This document shows positions 4,998-5,795 of a DNA stretch of 5,795 bases, piece by piece. Source of the stretch: Acidimicrobiales bacterium (GTDB lineage: Bacteria > Actinomycetota > Acidimicrobiia > Acidimicrobiales > Bog-793). Both the position numbers and the translations under genes were made by a program. Under the pieces are notes generated by a model that worked only from the letters and a program-made list of their open reading frames with translations, did not search any database and had not been told where the DNA came from. How positions within the stretch are numbered: position 1 is the first letter of the stretch; each line of letters opens with the position of its first letter. The stretch spans positions 1 to 5,795 of the forward strand of contig JASHRK010000388.1 in the NCBI GenBank assembly GCA_030037405.1, given 5' to 3'.

Positions 4998-5795
4998 GTG
5001 GATACGGGCACGATCTTCTTTGGGAACGATGTTCCTGCCTCAACCTCCTCGGACATGGTACGACGGGGCGACGCCATCCGACTCGCGCCGGGCGTGTTCA
5101 CGAGCGACGTGCTCAGGCCGCCAGAGGAGACCGTCAAACAAGAGTGGACGAAGATCGTCGGGCACCTGTTCCCCGATGCCGTCATCACCGATCGCTCGGC
5201 TCAGCGAGCCGGGCCGGTCGACGGTGAGCTGTTTCTCGCTCACCCCCGTCGGGAACGCGAGCTAGATCTCCCGGGACTTCACGTCCGCGCCCGCGCAGGC
5301 GTAGGACCGTTGCCCGACGACACGGAGCTGCCCGACGGCCTGCATCTCGCTTCGCCTGCTCGGGCCCTCCTAGAGAACGCAGAACCTACGAGGGGACGCG
5401 GTCGATCGCCCCGTCGGTTGACTCGCCACGAGCTCGGGCTCTGGATCGATCGTCTGTGTCGCCAGTACGGAGAGGCAACGCTCAACCGCCTGCGCGATGA
5501 AGCGCGAGCGCTCGTTCCAACACTGGGCGTCCGTGCGGAGAGCGTCGAATTGCTCAATAGCCTCATCGGAGCCGCACTTGGGAGCAAAGATGCCTCAAAT
5601 CTTCCTGCCTCCCTCGCGGCGCGTAGACGGGGCGAGCCCTATGACCCAGACCGAGTCCAACGGTTCGAGCTTCTTGCCGATGCGCTACGCGAAAGCTCCC
5701 CGCAGTTGGTCGATGAGCCTCTCAAAGACGGAGCTCTCCCCTTCTACGAGGCCTATTTCTCCAATTTCATCGAAGGAACGGAGTTCACCGCCGAA
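4998..5795 (+). CDS. AbiEi-like/Fic fusion protein, N-terminal part (3' end outside window)
   Basis: The frame is open from GTG 4998 to the window edge (266 codons, no stop), so the gene continues beyond it. The first roughly 135 residues look like the AbiEi-type antitoxin/transcriptional-regulator region: DMVRRGDAIRLAPGVFTSD (19-37) is the wing-like 'RRG.. RLAPGVY' signature. VITDRSAQRAGPVDGELFLAH and LHLASPARALLENAE follow. A linker of about 110 residues, largely helical and charged, leads to LPFYEAYFSNFIEGTEF (247-263). This is the Fic inhibitory-helix region, with the motif S255-x-x-x-E259-G260 matching (S/T)xxxE(G/N). It lies before the catalytic core, so the protein should be a class II Fic protein, an AMP-transferase-type enzyme held inactive by its own helix. 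The HPFxxGNGR active site would be downstream and cannot be checked. GTG 4938 is an in-frame alternative start but lies upstream of the -10 candidates. It has its own promoter, 137 bp after mazF. Confidence 0.8.
   Translation, partial: MDTGTIFFGNDVPASTSSDMVRRGDAIRLAPGVFTSDVLRPPEETVKQEWTKIVGHLFPDAVITDRSAQRAGPVDGELFLAHPRRERELDLPGLHVRARAGVGPLPDDTELPDGLHLASPARALLENAEPTRGRGRSPRRLTRHELGLWIDRLCRQYGEATLNRLRDEARALVPTLGVRAESVELLNSLIGAALGSKDASNLPASLAARRRGEPYDPDRVQRFELLADALRESSPQLVDEPLKDGALPFYEAYFSNFIEGTEFTAE

Noticed and set aside
5279..5587. Minus-strand open frame within the Fic fusion gene
   Set aside because: It is antisense to the fusion frame that carries the AbiEi and Fic signatures, and its Ser/Arg-rich translation looks like a shadow.
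1..5795. CRISPR array, tRNA/rRNA genes, transposase or integrase genes
   Set aside because: Read for regularly spaced repeats, cloverleaf-like elements and mobile-element domains on both strands; none seen. The short repeats present are 7-18 bp and explained above.

Overview
The window is GC-rich DNA, strongly biased to G/C at third codon positions, and reads as a chromosomal segment of an actinobacterium. The support is the DnaE1-type polymerase C-terminus, the homodimeric-type (AceE-like) 2-oxoacid E1, the frequent GTG/TTG starts, and three genes whose -10-like box lies only 6-8 nt before the start codon (leaderless arrangement). A deep-branching lineage such as the Acidimicrobiia is possible but cannot be shown from this window.

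Layout. Positions 1-1127 (+) hold the C-terminal part of DNA polymerase III alpha (dnaE), cut off by the left edge. A 67-bp convergent gap follows. Next is an Lrp/AsnC-family regulator on the minus strand (1195-1689). A 105-bp A/T-richer divergent promoter region separates it from a 784-residue thiamine-diphosphate enzyme of the AceE/transketolase superfamily (1795-4149, +). After a 148-bp gap with a hairpin and a striking palindromic operator comes a MazE-type antitoxin gene (4298-4534). It overlaps a MazF endoribonuclease toxin gene (4531-4860) by 4 bp. A 137-bp gap with an AT-rich promoter island leads to the last gene (4998 to the right edge, +). This last gene is incomplete: an AbiEi-like N-terminal region is joined to the start of a Fic domain carrying the class II inhibitory motif SNFIEG just before the window ends. 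No stretch over 300 bases lacks a gene.

How the parts work together. The regulator and the E1-like enzyme form a divergent regulator/target pair. It resembles the Pseudomonas mdeR-mdeB arrangement (Lrp regulator divergent to a 2-oxobutyrate dehydrogenase E1), so 2-oxoacid or amino-acid catabolism under amino-acid-sensing control is a reasonable inference. No E2/E3 gene or amino-acid lyase is visible here. The second half is a toxin-antitoxin patch: a complete mazEF pair with its own operator, next to a separate transcription unit for an AbiEi-Fic fusion. That fusion appears to join an antitoxin/regulator-type domain to a toxin-type domain in one chain, and it is the most unusual item in the window.
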